From: Bradyrhizobium sp. 186
GTDB lineage: Bacteria; Pseudomonadota; Alphaproteobacteria; Rhizobiales; Xanthobacteraceae
Length of the DNA stretch: 64,000 bases
Assembly: GCF_023101685.1 (NCBI RefSeq)
Contig: NZ_CP082165.1
Coordinates: 248,001 to 312,000, forward strand
Reading direction: 5' to 3'
Shown: positions 51,656 to 60,285 of the stretch, in pieces
How the letters are laid out: each line of letters starts with the position of its first letter
How positions within the stretch are numbered: position 1 is the first letter of the stretch
Position numbers and translations under genes: made by a program
The notes under the pieces: model-generated
What the model was told of the DNA's origin: nothing
Databases searched by the model: none
The model's input: only the letters and a program-made list of their open reading frames with translations

Positions 51656-52018
51656 GCAACGGCAAATGGCATGGTCCAAGCTAAGGCGCGCGGACACAAA
51701 GGCGTATCCGAGCTGCGGCCCTGCGATGAGGAGAGGCAGCTAGCCAATCGAGCCTCGCAGCGTTTGCGCCAGTTACTTGAAGGCGTTCAACCGAACTGGA
51801 GCCTGTGCGTTGCGCCTGTCAGCCGGGCACGGAAGGTACAGACCGTTGCAACTACGGACGGTCGTGCGCGGTGTTGAGGGTACAAGGGCGGGAGCGTCGA
51901 TAATGATCAGTGAAGCACTGGCTGAACGGTACGTATGTGGTTCGACCACGTGCCCGCCGCGACGGAACTGGTGCTTAAAGCCGCAATAGGCCGCTTTGGT
52001 TTTGGTCGATCTTTAGAA

Positions 52019-52948
52019 CTAGCTCTGATCGGTTGGGAAATAGTCCTCAGGACGATCCTGGATTTTGTTAAACTCTTCTTCCAATGCGTCCAGTTGCGCT
52101 GGAGTGTGGAAGCGAACCTTCAGATCAAATTCGTGTGAGCCTCGTCTGAGGGCGTTGGTATTTGTGGTCCACTGAAAACTCAGATCGTCTAAAAGACGGA
52201 TGACACTGGTTACCATGCCCACGGGGGCCGCTTTTAACTTCTCGAACCTAGCGGGCACCTCGGTCGCGCTGAGCTCGATCTCGAACTGCAAAAAGGCCCA
52301 ACTGTGTGCAAATAGAGAATTGACCGCGTCTAATAAGGCTACAGCGTCGCCCGGAACGCCAGGCTCTCCAAGAGCCTCGCCGAGCTTCTTGTTTACAATC
52401 AGACTAATCCCCGTGACTGCGTCGACCAGTTCGTTACCCCTATCTGAAATCAACTTCATCAGTTGAATACCGTCAATTTCTCGCTTCGGCGCAGCTCGAA
52501 CCAAATCGTCGAAATGTTCATACCGATCTCTAAACAAAGAGAGCTTTGACCTCAGTAGTTCGTCGCCGAGTGCGTATTCCCAGATTTCGTCGTCATGCTT
52601 GAGTGCAAGCGACCGAGCCAGCACGGTTTCTCCCGCGTACACCTCGGCGACATCCACCGTCGGCTCGTTGCGTCCCTTGGAGATCGTTTGAGGGAAAGGT
52701 GACGAGTTTGAGAGTGGCGGCGTAGGCTCATCGAGAGTGTGTTTCACTGTCGAAAGCGGCGAACGAGATTTTCGCGACGAAGTCCACGAAAGCCCCGTCC
52801 CAGGAATTCCGACAGTCGCTTTTGCCCCTGTTCTTCCAAGATTGACGGTGGCACCGTTTCCACCAAGCGAGACGCTGACGCCGCTTTTAGACAAGTTCAA
52901 ACGAACGCCTGCGAAAAGCTTAAAGCTGCGACGAAATCGAAAACCCAT
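52019..52948 (-). CDS. DUF4236-domain protein (cassette B cargo)
   Basis: 309 residues. The N-terminus MGFRFRRSFKLFAGVRLNLS, then KSGVSVSLGGNGATVNLG and TGAKATVGIPGTGLSW, is a typical DUF4236 domain. The rest is helical with no recognised domain. The ATG lies 44 bases downstream of the stop of the recombinase C-terminal fragment B on the same strand, so it would be read with it. DUF4236 function is unknown. Confidence 0.78.
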   Translation of the reverse strand: MGFRFRRSFKLFAGVRLNLSKSGVSVSLGGNGATVNLGRTGAKATVGIPGTGLSWTSSRKSRSPLSTVKHTLDEPTPPLSNSSPFPQTISKGRNEPTVDVAEVYAGETVLARSLALKHDDEIWEYALGDELLRSKLSLFRDRYEHFDDLVRAAPKREIDGIQLMKLISDRGNELVDAVTGISLIVNKKLGEALGEPGVPGDAVALLDAVNSLFAHSWAFLQFEIELSATEVPARFEKLKAAPVGMVTSVIRLLDDLSFQWTTNTNALRRGSHEFDLKVRFHTPAQLDALEEEFNKIQDRPEDYFPTDQS

Positions 52949-52991
52949 GCTTGGCCACCATAGTCAAAAGATAACCGCACCAAACGCGCTA

Positions 52992-53242
52992 TCAGCTCTC
53001 AGTTTCACATGGCGGTTGGTCTTCTAGTCTACCAAGCACCCTCCGAACCTGCGCTGCCGACCAAAGGCCGCCGCGAGCGGTGGCAGTCTGCCGGGTATTT
53101 TGACCCGTGGCAATTGAGCCGAACGATGTGCTTCCTTCGTCCTGCAAGCTTCGGATGGTTGGCACGAGATCGAGTGCCCGCTGGTTAGCCTTGGCCGTCC
53201 TAGCGGCGCGCGCTTTTCCTAGGTCGGTGCAGGTGCCTGCAC
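52992..53242 (-). pseudogene. Orphan C-terminal domain of the serine recombinase, copy B
   Basis: From the palindrome the frame reads RAGTCTDLGKARAARTAKAN and on through RALDLVPTIRSLQDEG and ARGGLWSAAQVRRVLGRL to the stop, closely matching residues 150-231 of the intact recombinase at 56720-57415. The similarity ends exactly at the palindrome; upstream there is no catalytic domain. The domain is intact in frame from palindrome to stop, so it could form a full recombinase if joined to a catalytic part. Confidence 0.8.
53227..53242. repeat. Cassette site B, GTGCAGGTGCCTGCAC
   Basis: Identical to sites D and E. On the minus strand it opens the C-terminal fragment B. The right side (53243 onward) is unrelated to the recombinase. 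Confidence 0.8.
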
Positions 53243-53557
53243 GCCAGCAGAGGGTTTTCTGAGGATACGACACGGGCAAATACGCCTGACTAGTTCCACA
53301 CCCGCAACCGTTTGATGATCGGCCTGCGTGGTCTCTCAGAAGCATCCATCATGTCGCCATGGTCTTCAAAGCGTCGGATGATGAAATTGTGGAATGCTCC
53401 GGCTATCTTCGGGACGCCCGTAATCGATCCAGAGGTGCGGAAGGCAGGAAACTGATCGCCGGGCGTTTAAGTATGGGGGCTGTTCGAGGGATATCCCTCA
53501 CCTTGAACGCGGCCACAGGTCCTTCTCATTTCTGATGCGAAGCTTGTTGTTTTTATC
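53243..53557. other. Gene-free part of cassette between sites B and C
   Basis: About 315 bases right of site B with no gene recognised and no similarity to the right flanks of the other sites. Confidence 0.45.
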
Positions 53558-53932
53558 CTATGTCCCGTACAGTCTACGGCCATCCGGTTTGGTGATCGCA
53601 ACTATACGATGTCCATCCTTGTCGCGAGCGCTCGTCAGTGTTTCCAGATCGCCGTTCGGCAGATCACTGCATTGATTGGGGAAGCCGCGCTCAATGCAAT
53701 TAACCCGGAGGTGTTCGCGTGTCTTCGCATCGAGCTTGACCGTCACTTTCGGCGGTGTCTTGTGCTGTTCGCACTCCGCGACGTAGATATCGGCGTCGGA
53801 CTTGGCGTCCTCTAAATTCTGTTCGTTTCGCCGTTGCGCGATACTTTCGCAGAATTCCATGTCACCTATGGGCTTGCTGACTGAGGCAACGCCGCCGCTT
53901 GCGGTGTAGAAGACCAGAAATATTTTCAACAT
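53558..53932 (-). CDS. Small secreted hypothetical protein (cassette C cargo)
   Basis: 124 residues starting MLKIFLVFYTASGGVASVSK, a probable short signal sequence. Then comes a charged body (FCESIAQRRNEQNLEDAKSD) with four Cys, perhaps two disulfides. The ATG at 53932 has GGAG 10 bases upstream and starts 20 bases after the stop of recombinase fragment C. No family recognised. It is cargo of its cassette on the same strand as the recombinase fragment. Confidence 0.65.
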   Translation of the reverse strand: MLKIFLVFYTASGGVASVSKPIGDMEFCESIAQRRNEQNLEDAKSDADIYVAECEQHKTPPKVTVKLDAKTREHLRVNCIERGFPNQCSDLPNGDLETLTSARDKDGHRIVAITKPDGRRLYGT

Positions 53933-53952
53933 GGTCGGCACTCCATATCGGG

Positions 53953-54207
53953 TTATCGATCCTGCAAACTATTGCGCGTATTCGTACCCGTGATCCGGTT
54001 AAGGACGGACCTGACTTGTGCGGCCGACCACTCGCCACCCCGAGCGGCTGTGATGCCTTTGGTATTGAGGCCAGCAGCTAGGCTCCGCAATGAATGTACC
54101 CCTTCTTGCCGAAGCTGAGTGATGATTGGTGCAAGGTCGGTTGCTCTGCTGCGAGCTTTGGCGGTGCGTACGGCTCGCTTTGGCCAGATCGGTGCAGGTA
54201 CCTGCAC
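53953..54207 (-). pseudogene. Orphan C-terminal domain of the serine recombinase, copy C (frameshifted)
   Basis: At the palindrome the recombinase frame reads RAGTCTDLAKA. The similarity then continues one frame over as RAVRTAKARSRATDLAPIIT and LAAGLNTKGITAARGGEWSA to the stop, consistent with a 2-base loss in AAAGCGAGCC. Like copy B it starts exactly at the palindrome and has no catalytic domain. It is more diverged from the intact gene than copy B, so it came from a different recombinase variant. Confidence 0.78.
54192..54207. repeat. Cassette site C, GTGCAGGTACCTGCAC
   Basis: Perfect 16-bp palindrome with TA at the centre. Left flank: recombinase C-terminal fragment. Right flank: the same repeat that follows site A. 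It therefore combines the left type of sites B and D with the right type of site A. Confidence 0.82.
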
Positions 54208-54407
54208 GGCAGATATCGGTTTGTCTGCTCTCCAAACTGTAAGGTGTTACATAGTTTCAAGAGTGCCGCGATTTGGGCTTTTGAAATGTAGTCAAGCCTC
54301 TGAGCGTATTATCTTATCGGGCTCGTCTTACATGAGATGTTGGGCCGCGATTGTTACTTTTGGGTCTTATACGCGCGGAGGTGACTGTAGGACGGTGTCA
54401 TACACGG

Positions 54408-54455
54408 CTGAACTGCTGAACTGCTGAACTGCTGAAATGCTCAACTGCTGAACTG
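54408..54455. repeat. Six tandem octamers, CTGAACTG
   Basis: Six head-to-tail copies of CTGAACTG; the fourth is CTGAAATG and the fifth CTCAACTG. The equivalent place in the other repeat copy (51386-51393) has a single unit, so the tract has expanded or contracted by slippage. Confidence 0.85.
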
Positions 54456-54582
54456 CGGTTTGTGTTACGTTGTCTTACAGGGTCATTCGAAAATTTTTTC
54501 GGGAAGTTTTTATACAGCTACAAACACGCTTCAATCTGTTGGGGGCTATCGGTTTCGGACTAAGGGTGGGGGAGGTGCGCTC

Positions 54583-54981
54583 GTGCAAGATCGCGATTAC
54601 TATCTTTCTTTGCGACGGAAGTACGAGCCTGCGAAACCCAAGCTGGTGACAGTGGCGGAGGCACCGCCGGCGTCAGGAGGTGCAAAATCACTGTTCAAGG
54701 GTGATACGCATCCTGATTTTGTGATTTTCGTTTGGTTCATCGATGCGACGGCCCCGGACCTATGTCGAATATTCGTGGTGCCGGCTCAGACGGTTTCAAA
54801 CGATGTCTTGAAGGCACATCGTCATTGGCACAGCCGACCCACTCGCGAAGGTCAACAACCAAAGGGAGCCGATCGACCAGTCATAAGCTGGAAGGGCCGC
54901 GATATGGAAAGAAGCATATCGAATAACTTTTCTGAGAAATGGAAGAAATACGAGGATGCTTGGAAGCTGCTGGACGGCTAG
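54583..54981 (+). CDS. Hypothetical protein, 132 residues (cassette D cargo)
   Basis: Starts at GTG 54583 with GGGAGG 8 bases upstream; the product begins MQDRDYYLSLRRKYEPAKPK. The core DFVIFVWFIDATAPDLCRIF followed by VVPAQTVSNDVLKAHRHWHS looks like a beta-alpha nuclease-like fold, but no catalytic motif is certain. It ends in a charged helix. The open frame extends upstream to 54460, but that part is repeat sequence. Opposite strand to the other cargo. Confidence 0.55.
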   Translation: MQDRDYYLSLRRKYEPAKPKLVTVAEAPPASGGAKSLFKGDTHPDFVIFVWFIDATAPDLCRIFVVPAQTVSNDVLKAHRHWHSRPTREGQQPKGADRPVISWKGRDMERSISNNFSEKWKKYEDAWKLLDG

Positions 54982-55100
54982 CCTAAAGGTACCGCTCTAA
55001 ACCTGCGGATGCGCAGGTCTGCGTGATGATAATGCGGGTACTGCAACGATGGTCGCGGGACCACAAGCCGGATCGTCGCCGCGCGCGGCGTCGATAAAAG

Positions 55101-56738
55101 TCACTTCTGTCTGCAGAAATTCTTGACGATATAGTCTTCTGAAATAGGTTCATCCCACCCGCAGACTTTTTCGCAGTAGGCATCAAGCTTCCCAATTGGG
55201 AAGTTTGGATTGCGAACGGCTAGTGCGTCTAAGAACTGCTTATCACCACTAGTTCTCGGGCCGGGACATTTGGACCTCTCTAACTTACCTTCACTGCATG
55301 AGTTTATATAGCTCTTAGCAAAACGGCATTCAGAGATCTCCAGCCGGCAAACGCGTTTGTAAAAGGTGACGCGATCTACTGGTGTTCCGGTCGAACAGGC
55401 TTCCGAACATTGTTGATTGAGACGGCTGTACGAGATCCCAGCGTACTTGTCCTCCATCTCCGTGACAAAAAAGTGTTGCGAATTGCTGCTTGCAACGGCG
55501 CAGCTATGTCTGCGAGAGCAGCTGTCCAATGCAGAATAGAGACGATCACAGTCTTCGCCCGGGAGCGCTTCGAGTGGATCGAGCTTGCTTTTTCGGATCG
55601 AAAACGCGCCATTTCTGAACCGTGCCGAAACGCGCTGCTGCTTCTGACGATAAACAAAGTCTGCTTGATTTGAGTGTGGGTCGAGCTTCTCGACGCGGAT
55701 ATTGCAGTCAATGCACTGGTCAGCAAGTGACTTGATCGTGCCCCGCCTCCCATCTTCTACAATGAGCTTCCAGTCCCAAAACCGTATCCCGTTTCCGTCC
55801 GCCGGCAATGAAACCACGACAAGATCGTAATCGCTGGTTTTAACGTGATGTTCAAAAGCGAGGTACCCGTTCTCGTTACAGAATAGCTCAGCGTTGTTTC
55901 TATACAGGCAGGTTGAAAAATGGCCCGCTGGGTTTCTCAAGATCGAATAGACCTCCTTTCTGAATGTAAAAGTATCGGGTTTGGAAGGTAGATACTCTTC
56001 CACGGCATGATCGGAGCAATTCCTCATCAGGGCGGCATCCCAGACGGCTTGCTGCGTCCGGTGAACGACATCCGAAAGTTGTTTGGAATGTCGTTCAAGC
56101 TCCTCGATGTTGAGGGCCCACGTAACCAGATCGTCATCCGCTATGGGATCGCTAGGCTGGATTTGATCGCCGCGCGAAACGATTTCTAATCTCGCTAGCT
56201 CAAGCTCATCGGCCAGCGCGTCTGCCCTGACGAAATTTCGTTGGAACTGCTTGAAAGTTTCGGAGTGGCATCCGGGCTTCTCAATTTCGCTAACAACGGC
56301 CGAACCACTGTCGGTCAATCGTTCGAGCAGCGAAGGAATGCGGTTTGCTAAATCGTTCAAAGCCTCCGTGGATTTTAAAGCGAAATCGTGTGCCTCACTT
56401 GATAGTATTCTGGCAGGCACAGCGCAGCAGTTTTGAAGTGCCCTCCGACGCCTCTCACCGTTAATTTCCTCGACCGCCGCGTCGTATTGTTCTTTGGTGA
56501 TTGTTCCCGCCCCTAAGGCTTTGGAGAGCACCTCGAACCTGCCCTGTTCTAGCTTTGCCCATCGTTTGGCAGATTCTTCGCGTTGTGCAGGAGTAGCCAT
56601 TTGTGCCGTTACGATGGGGAATTCGTAATGATCCCTGTTCGGCGGTTCTTCCGCAGATTTCGCATACTGCGGGTTTGAAAACACCAGCAATATAGTCGCT
56701 ATTGAAAGCAGACGGAACGTCAAGCTGAGGCTTCGCAT
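55101..56738 (-). CDS. Large secreted Cys-rich hypothetical protein (cassette D cargo)
   Basis: 545 residues. Signal peptide LTFRLLSIATILLVFSNPQY, then KSAEEPPN. The N-terminal half is helical; the C-terminal 200 residues carry more than 15 Cys (for example GEDCDRLYSALDSCSRRHSC and EISECRFAKSYINSCSEGKL), implying a disulfide-rich extracytoplasmic domain. The ATG lies inside the last codons of the intact recombinase, a 19-base overlap, so the two are translationally coupled. No family recognised. Confidence 0.7.
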   Translation of the reverse strand: MRSLSLTFRLLSIATILLVFSNPQYAKSAEEPPNRDHYEFPIVTAQMATPAQREESAKRWAKLEQGRFEVLSKALGAGTITKEQYDAAVEEINGERRRRALQNCCAVPARILSSEAHDFALKSTEALNDLANRIPSLLERLTDSGSAVVSEIEKPGCHSETFKQFQRNFVRADALADELELARLEIVSRGDQIQPSDPIADDDLVTWALNIEELERHSKQLSDVVHRTQQAVWDAALMRNCSDHAVEEYLPSKPDTFTFRKEVYSILRNPAGHFSTCLYRNNAELFCNENGYLAFEHHVKTSDYDLVVVSLPADGNGIRFWDWKLIVEDGRRGTIKSLADQCIDCNIRVEKLDPHSNQADFVYRQKQQRVSARFRNGAFSIRKSKLDPLEALPGEDCDRLYSALDSCSRRHSCAVASSNSQHFFVTEMEDKYAGISYSRLNQQCSEACSTGTPVDRVTFYKRVCRLEISECRFAKSYINSCSEGKLERSKCPGPRTSGDKQFLDALAVRNPNFPIGKLDAYCEKVCGWDEPISEDYIVKNFCRQK

Positions 56739-57415
56739 GTTGTTTGGTCCTGTAATCTATTAAGTATCCTTCGAACCTGTGCTGCCGTCCAAAAGCCCCC
56801 GCGAGCCGCAGCAATCTGGCGCGCATTTAGACCGGTCGCAATCGAGCAAAGCGACGTGCTTCCCGCCGCCTGCAAGCTCCGGATCGTTGTTGCAAGATCG
56901 AGTGCCCGCTGGTTGGCCTTGGCCGTTCTCGCAGCGCGGGCTTTCTCAAGATCGGTGCAGGTGCCTGCACGGCCCCGAGCACCGCCGAGGATAGTCCCGC
57001 GAGCCTTGGCGGCGGCCAGCGCGACCCTTGTCCGCTCGGAAATCATATGGGCCTCATGCTCCGCGACTGCCGCGAGTATATGAATTGTGAGCCTATTCGC
57101 CGACGGGAAATCGCAGGCTTGGAATTCCACTCCGGCGTCCATGAGGGCCGATACGAAGGCTACGTTCCGGGCGAGCCGGTCAAGCTTGGCAATAAGGAGT
57201 ACGGCCCTATGCAGGCGGCAGGCTGAAAGGGCTTCCGCAAGCATTGGCCGGTCTGTACGTCTTCCCGTTTCTATCTCGGTATATTCGGTGATCAATTGTC
57301 CGGCGCCGCGTAGACGATCATTTATGGTCTTTCGCTGGGCCTCTAGGCCCAAGCCCGACCGGCCCTGACGTTGGGTGCTAACTCGATAATACGCGATGTA
57401 CCGGCCCTGCTGCAT
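56720..57415 (-). CDS. Serine recombinase (resolvase/invertase family), intact
   Basis: 231 residues. Catalytic domain (about 1-145): IAYYRVSTQRQGRSGLGLEA with the Ser nucleophile, LLIAKLDRLARNVAFVSALM with the Arg pair, and the E helix VAEHEAHMISERTRVALAAA. Linker GGARGRAGTCTD contains site D. The C-terminal HTH-like domain (about 155-225) runs from KANQRALDLATTIRSLQAAG to ARGGFWTAAQVRRILNRL. The ATG at 57415 is the family start. It is the only complete copy; domains B and C are partial copies that stop at the same palindrome. It probably acts on these palindromes. Confidence 0.87.
   Translation of the reverse strand: MQQGRYIAYYRVSTQRQGRSGLGLEAQRKTINDRLRGAGQLITEYTEIETGRRTDRPMLAEALSACRLHRAVLLIAKLDRLARNVAFVSALMDAGVEFQACDFPSANRLTIHILAAVAEHEAHMISERTRVALAAAKARGTILGGARGRAGTCTDLEKARAARTAKANQRALDLATTIRSLQAAGSTSLCSIATGLNARQIAAARGGFWTAAQVRRILNRLQDQTTCEASA
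56955..56970. repeat. Cassette site D inside the recombinase gene
   Basis: GTGCAGGTGCCTGCAC encodes R-A-G-T-C-T at the junction of catalytic and C-terminal domains. Left flank is the C-terminal domain; right flank is the catalytic domain. Confidence 0.85.
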
Positions 57416-57588
57416 TGCGGTTGCCCCGTAACATTGTATGCGAGGTTGGTTCGATAGAATGTAACAGGCCACCAATGAGGTTCGCCTGCAAATCTATTTT
57501 TACAAGGTTGGTGGACTGGTCGGACCGGTCGGGCCTATCGGGCGGAGATCGTTCACCTACAATGAACCGGAGAATGGGAGAGCTTCAG

Positions 57589-58590
57589 ATGGGCAACGTG
57601 AACGTGGCGGTAAACGTCACATCGCAATTTTCTTTGGACCGTTTCCAAATCACGTCCGGCCTTGCGGGTGCAAAGCACGAGTTCATTTTCGATGAACGTC
57701 CAATAACACTATCGCTACCACCTGCTGAATTGGAGGGACGAGGCATTGACGTTCCAATAATGTGCGTCAAGTGGCAGTCGGAGGGAATGGTTCCTCTGGA
57801 GTATAGGGTGAGCGTCGTCGATCTCGCTATAGAGCTTGCAGAGCCGGTCGACATCCCTGAAGAGTTGCTCGGTTTGCCCCCCAGTCAACGCAATTTGCTG
57901 GACAAAGATAAGATCGGGAAACTCGACACCCTAACACAAGAGGCCGGCGATACCCTCAAGCGCGCCTTTGAACACTGGTTACGGGTACTTCGGTGGAAAT
58001 CGCGGACCGGAAGCATCGGAGAACCGCAGATAAAATACGCCGGGCCTGATGGAGGAGGATCATTTCTCACAGAGAGGGCAACCCAGAAACGGTTGTGGCG
58101 TCCACCGCACCGGATTAGGGCGACGTTGGAGAAGGCAGTGACTTCAATGGAGTGGGATGCTGTCCAGGTCGCACTGAGCAGTAACAAGCAGCCTCCAGTT
58201 TGGATTGATTTCCTTTTTGAAGCGAGAATGCGAATGAATAATGAAGATCGCGTGGGAGGAGTACTTACCCTGGCGATTGCATTCGAGGTCAGTTTGCGGA
58301 AAATATTTTCGGCGGAATTGGAAAAACTCAACGCCGACCCCGCTGTGTTGGCAGTCCTCGACGTCGCAAACTTGCGTGCTTTGCTAACTTGGCTGAAGAA
58401 AACAAGAGCTTGGAACGGAGATTGGGAGGATGCGACCGAATTCAGCACGTTACATAAGCTCATGGACTACCGAGATGGAGTGATGCATATGGCCAAAGTT
58501 GAGAGGCTCAACGATGCTGAGTTGCGTTCAATGTACGCGGCAGTTGAGAAGTTCGCCTATTTTACGTCGCGCGTTTTGGGGTTGGATTGA
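57589..58590 (+). CDS. Hypothetical protein with HEPN-like R-x4-H motif
   Basis: 333 residues from the ATG at 57589, chosen because GGGAG lies 9 bases upstream; other in-frame ATGs are at 57574 and 57562. The C-terminal third is helical, starting VGGVLTLAIAFEVSLRKIFS, and ends with KLMDYRDGVMHMAKVERLND, where RDGVMH fits the R-x4-H signature of HEPN ribonuclease domains. The N-terminal part is beta-rich and unrecognised. It is divergent from the recombinase. A defence or toxin role is inference. Confidence 0.65.
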   Translation: MGNVNVAVNVTSQFSLDRFQITSGLAGAKHEFIFDERPITLSLPPAELEGRGIDVPIMCVKWQSEGMVPLEYRVSVVDLAIELAEPVDIPEELLGLPPSQRNLLDKDKIGKLDTLTQEAGDTLKRAFEHWLRVLRWKSRTGSIGEPQIKYAGPDGGGSFLTERATQKRLWRPPHRIRATLEKAVTSMEWDAVQVALSSNKQPPVWIDFLFEARMRMNNEDRVGGVLTLAIAFEVSLRKIFSAELEKLNADPAVLAVLDVANLRALLTWLKKTRAWNGDWEDATEFSTLHKLMDYRDGVMHMAKVERLNDAELRSMYAAVEKFAYFTSRVLGLD

Positions 58591-59201
58591 GCCCGACGCG
58601 CGCGCGGAATTCCGCGTCCGGGCGCATGTTCCTATAGATGCCGGCAGGCGGCTACATATGATATATAGCTGATAATTATCGTCGTGATTGGACTGTTGTC
58701 CCCCGAAGGGGGACGATAGTCGAGGCGCGACGATAATTCTTGCGCATCGAGCGCGGAAGCGAAAATAGAAAAGCAAATCGCTATGCCTGCGGTGTTGCCA
58801 TTGCGGCTATGGCGGTCGGCTCGCGACGCGAGGATAGTAGCCCCAGCCCCGGTAGCTGGTTCGATGTTTCGGGCAAGACGTGAATTGAAGTTCGGCATGA
58901 TATTTGAGCTTTGAAGTTTTGGTCCGCGATTTCGTTATTTCGGCCGCGACCGCCGAAATTTTGGATAACATTCCGCGCAGACGCCAGCACGATCCGGCAA
59001 ATACGGACGGTAAAAAAATGCCAAATCGGGGCGTTCACCTCATTGGGCACGATTTTGACTTAGCGGATTGGGCCGAAGTCTTGAAGCCGTCATTCGACCC
59101 ACGGGTGATGCGGAGCGACGATGCGTTTGTGCTCCGATGGACCGGCTTTGAACGGACATGCCGTCAACTTCCGTAAAGACCGCGGACTCCCCTCTTCGTG
59201 C
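58591..59201. other. Gene-free region
   Basis: About 610 bases. Begins with the EcoRI-centred palindrome and shares CTATAGATGCC with 60400-60420. No gene recognised. Confidence 0.5.
58603..58616. repeat. EcoRI-centred GC palindrome, copy 1
   Basis: CGCGGAATTCCGCG, just after the HEPN-like gene. A similar but longer palindrome occurs at 60358-60381, and both are followed within 40 bases by TATAGATGCC. Confidence 0.65.
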
Positions 59202-59573
59202 TTATTCGCTTGCTCCTTTTTTGAAGTAATAACGGTTCGGATGCTCATGGCCTGCATACTGCGTCCTATCTGTGTACCAGTTGTCGGAGTGAACCTTGAA
59301 GGCGTGCATCGCCATCAGTCCCATCGCTTTTGCAGCAAGTGCTTCATCGAGTGCCTTCTTCCACAGTATTTCCCACGGCAGGTCTTCCCAGTCAGCCTTC
59401 GCCTCGAAGCCGGGGACCGTCACCTTGCTATGGGTGCTGATCATCCGTTGGGTGATGCCGTCGATCACGTCGTTGAACTGAACAGGGGTGAGCCACTTCT
59501 TGGTGATCAAATCCCACATGTCTGGAAACGATTGCTTGGTAATTGGTCGGCTGGTCATCGCGTCGAATAACAT
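59202..59573 (-). CDS. Hypothetical protein, 123 residues
   Basis: Starts MLFDAMTSRPITKQSFPDMW; no recognisable domain. Helical with many aromatic residues (WEDLPWEILWKKALDEALAA). AAGGAG lies 8 bases before the ATG, which supports the gene. It forms a pair with the next upstream minus-strand gene. Confidence 0.65.
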   Translation of the reverse strand: MLFDAMTSRPITKQSFPDMWDLITKKWLTPVQFNDVIDGITQRMISTHSKVTVPGFEAKADWEDLPWEILWKKALDEALAAKAMGLMAMHAFKVHSDNWYTDRTQYAGHEHPNRYYFKKGASE

Positions 59574-59652
59574 GTTGGTGCTCCTTTCTGGGCAATCTTT
59601 TCGGTCGCGTGAAGCGAAGGCCGGTTGAACCGTCGGCTCGAGGGTTAGTTTT

Positions 59653-60186
59653 TCAACGCGGCCAGACTGCCAAATGTGGGAATTGTTGCTCTATCTCTTC
59701 GAATGTAATTTGAGCTTTGAAGTGCGCCAGATGAGGCTCGTATTCCTTTCGCTTTTGTGCACTGAAGAAAATGCCGGTGGAAGCCATATGATGAGGTAGA
59801 ACTTTCGCGGGCGGCTTTCTGGCCCAGCATTGTGCGCGAAGCGGATAACCTCGCGACTGAATGCCGTCGGACTTAAATTTATCTTGCGGCTGTTTGACCT
59901 CGAAATGCAAAGCGAAGCGGAGGCTCGATTTGTTTTCAAAGATTGTGAATAGGTCGGTTTCTTTTCCGCTGCAGCCGTCGCATCTGCATTTCTCGGTGAA
60001 GTGAAACCTCCACCATTCGGCGGTCAAGTTAGCCCTATGTGCGCTGATTTCCCGATTGAGAATGCGAGCCTCCGCGAATTCTGCGAATTCGGACTTTGAT
60101 AATACCCAGCGCCGGAAGCTTGGGTCGTCGATCATCGCGCGCGCGATGGGTGAGGCGTAGAGATATTCGATGGACCCATACTTCAT
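59653..60186 (-). CDS. Hypothetical protein, possible PD-(D/E)XK-like nuclease
   Basis: 177 residues from the ATG at 60186 (AGGAGG 7 bases upstream). FTEKCRCDGCSGKETDLFTI holds three Cys. It is followed by ALHFEVKQPQDKFKSDGIQS, where an acidic residue before an E-V-K triad resembles the PD-(D/E)XK nuclease core; a QxxxY-like helix with GYPLRAQCW follows. The nuclease assignment is tentative. Neighbour of the HEPN-like gene and of site E. Confidence 0.6.
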   Translation of the reverse strand: MKYGSIEYLYASPIARAMIDDPSFRRWVLSKSEFAEFAEARILNREISAHRANLTAEWWRFHFTEKCRCDGCSGKETDLFTIFENKSSLRFALHFEVKQPQDKFKSDGIQSRGYPLRAQCWARKPPAKVLPHHMASTGIFFSAQKRKEYEPHLAHFKAQITFEEIEQQFPHLAVWPR

Positions 60187-60285
60187 ATGTACCCTCCTAT
60201 CGTGCACCCCTACGATCCGGATGATCATGGGATAGGGAAGTTTCCTAATCCTAGCGGCGCACTTTAATCTTTGACAGGCAAATCG

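Larger units (their letters stand above)
54208..55083. repeat. Long diverged repeat, copy 2 (right flank of site C)
   Basis: Matches 51173-51655 in ordered blocks, but carries a six-copy octamer tract and the 132-residue gene between the AAGGGTGGGGGA block and the terminal GGATCGTCGCC block. It suggests a common backbone whose inserted gene differs between copies. Confidence 0.7.

Noticed and set aside
51563..51877. 104-codon plus-strand frame after site A
   Set aside because: It covers the end of the long repeat, and the corresponding sequence in the other copy is not open in the same way, so coding is unlikely.
53227..53242. GTGCA palindromes as transcription terminators
   Set aside because: No T run follows on either strand, one copy is inside an intact coding region, and flank sharing points to recombination instead.
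54408..54455. Tandem octamers as a CRISPR array
   Set aside because: Units are 8 bases and contiguous, with no spacers and no cas gene in the window.
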